NCBI GenBank assembly: GCA_013696665.1
Contig: JACCYC010000149.1
Span: 1 to 5,895, forward strand
Reading direction: 5' to 3'
Source: Burkholderiaceae bacterium
GTDB taxonomy: Bacteria > Pseudomonadota > Gammaproteobacteria > Burkholderiales > Burkholderiaceae_F
Length of the DNA: 5,895 bases
In this document: piece by piece, positions 5,063 through 5,895 of the stretch
Layout: each line of letters begins with the position of its first letter
Position numbering within the stretch: position 1 is the first letter of the stretch
The notes under the pieces: model-generated
Told to the model about the DNA's origin: nothing
Databases searched by the model: none
What the model saw: only the letters and a program-made list of their open reading frames with translations
Translations under genes and position numbers: made by a program

Positions 5063-5895
5063 ATGGGTCACGCATTAATCGTTGACGATGACGCCGACAC
5101 AGCGGAAATGCTCGCCGAGCTGGTCGCGGGCCAAGGCTTTACCGCAGCGATCGCGCGAACGATGCGAGATGCGCGTCGTCAGCTCGCGACTACTGTGCCG
5201 GACGTTGTTTTTCTGGATTTGGTGCTGCCGGATGGCAAAGGTATAGAGCTGTTCGGTGACAAAGGCGCTTTGGCCGACTCTGAAGTGGTGTTAATTACCG
5301 GCCATGCGAGTCTGGAAACCTCAATCGAGGCTTTGCGTCTCGGCGCCGCTGACTACCTGATCAAGCCCGTCAATCCCGGGCAAGTACAGGGGATACTTGA
5401 GCGGATCATGCGCCCGGGTGAGTTGCGGGCGGAAATCACCGATCTGCAGCACGAACTTGACCGCAGCGGGCGATTCGGAGAAATGTGGGGCGGATCTTCC
5501 GCCATGAAGCGCGTCTATGAGCAGGTGTCCCGAGTGGCGGGAACGGCAGTGACCGTGCTTGTTCAGGGCGAGAGTGGCACTGGCAAGGAGTTGGTGGCGC
5601 AAACGATCCACTCTTTAAGCCGGCGCCGCAGTCGGCCATTCCTTGCAATCAATTGCGGCGCAATTTCGCCGCATCTGATGGAAAGTGAAATCTTTGGCCA
5701 CGAGAAGGGGAGCTTCACAGGTGCAAGCCGGCAGCATCTCGGCTTCTTCGAGCGCGCCCACGGCGGCACGCTCTTTCTTGACGAAGTGACGGAAATGCCG
5801 CCCGATCTGCAGGTGAAGCTTTTGCGCGTTCTCGAGACCGGCACCTTCAACCGCGTCGGTTCTACGGAAACGCAGCGTGCCGATGTGCGCGTGCT
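5063..5895 (+). CDS. NtrC-family sigma-54-dependent response regulator (3' end outside window)
   Basis: The visible 277 residues hold two domains. Receiver domain, about 3-115: acidic pocket Asp8-Asp9-Asp10, phosphoacceptor Asp52 in VVFLDLVLPDG, Thr79 and Lys101 in the KPV motif, so it should be phosphorylatable. After a helical linker (about 120-135) comes the AAA+ sigma-54 activator domain from about 139: Walker A GESGTGKE (169-176), the sigma-54 contact loop GSFTGA (216-221), Walker B GGTLFLDEV (234-242) with Asp240-Glu241, and the MPPDLQVKLLRVLE stretch. The rest of the AAA+ domain and the DNA-binding helix-turn-helix lie beyond the edge. It should drive sigma-54 promoters after phosphorylation by a partner kinase not seen here. 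Start: ATG at 5063 with AAGGAG 4 bases upstream. The loop has Ser in place of the usual second-position Ala (GAFTGA), a mild variant. No partner histidine kinase is adjacent; the only kinase-like gene, at 1582-2277, lacks ATP-binding boxes. Confidence 0.95.
   Translation, partial: MGHALIVDDDADTAEMLAELVAGQGFTAAIARTMRDARRQLATTVPDVVFLDLVLPDGKGIELFGDKGALADSEVVLITGHASLETSIEALRLGAADYLIKPVNPGQVQGILERIMRPGELRAEITDLQHELDRSGRFGEMWGGSSAMKRVYEQVSRVAGTAVTVLVQGESGTGKELVAQTIHSLSRRRSRPFLAINCGAISPHLMESEIFGHEKGSFTGASRQHLGFFERAHGGTLFLDEVTEMPPDLQVKLLRVLETGTFNRVGSTETQRADVRV

Overview
The window reads as chromosomal DNA from a Gram-negative proteobacterium of moderately high GC content, most likely a beta- or gammaproteobacterium (Burkholderiales- or Xanthomonadales-like). 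The main grounds are family content: a GlsB/YeaQ-type membrane protein, a DUF883 (ElaB/YqjD-like) protein and a phage-holin-6-type protein in one cluster, and an NtrC-class sigma-54 activator. The genus cannot be fixed from the sequence alone. No rRNA, tRNA, CRISPR array, transposase or phage structural gene was seen.

Layout. Left edge (1-68, minus): possible start of a gene running out of the window, supported mainly by a strong ribosome binding site. 208-387 (minus): decayed C-terminal half of a CheY-like receiver domain, with a TAG stop where the conserved Lys of the Lys-Pro pair should be. 500-919 (plus): 139-residue protein with 16 cysteines of the four-helix-bundle copper-binding (DUF326/Csp-like) type, carrying an acidic tail. 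943-1368 (minus): convergent acidic, low-complexity hypothetical protein. 1582-2277 (minus): histidine-kinase relative with an intact H-box but no sensor domain and no recognisable ATP-binding boxes. 2465-2944 (plus): wholly disordered Gln/Ser/Gly-rich protein with no Ile, Leu, Val, Trp or Cys. 2960-3001: strong bidirectional terminator hairpin. 4478-3014 (minus): four-gene cluster of small envelope and stress proteins. 4644-4889 (plus): 81-residue unknown protein divergent from that cluster. 5063 to the right edge (plus): NtrC-family response regulator cut off inside its AAA+ domain.

How it may work together (inference). The window looks like a stress-adaptation island: a metal- or thiol-buffering protein, a hydrophilin-like disordered protein, an envelope-stress cluster, and pieces of phosphorelay signalling (an ATPase-dead DHp protein that could act as a phosphotransferase, a dead receiver fragment, and a sigma-54 response regulator). 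The least ordinary items are the ChpT-like reading of the kinase relative, the receiver remnant, and the disordered protein.
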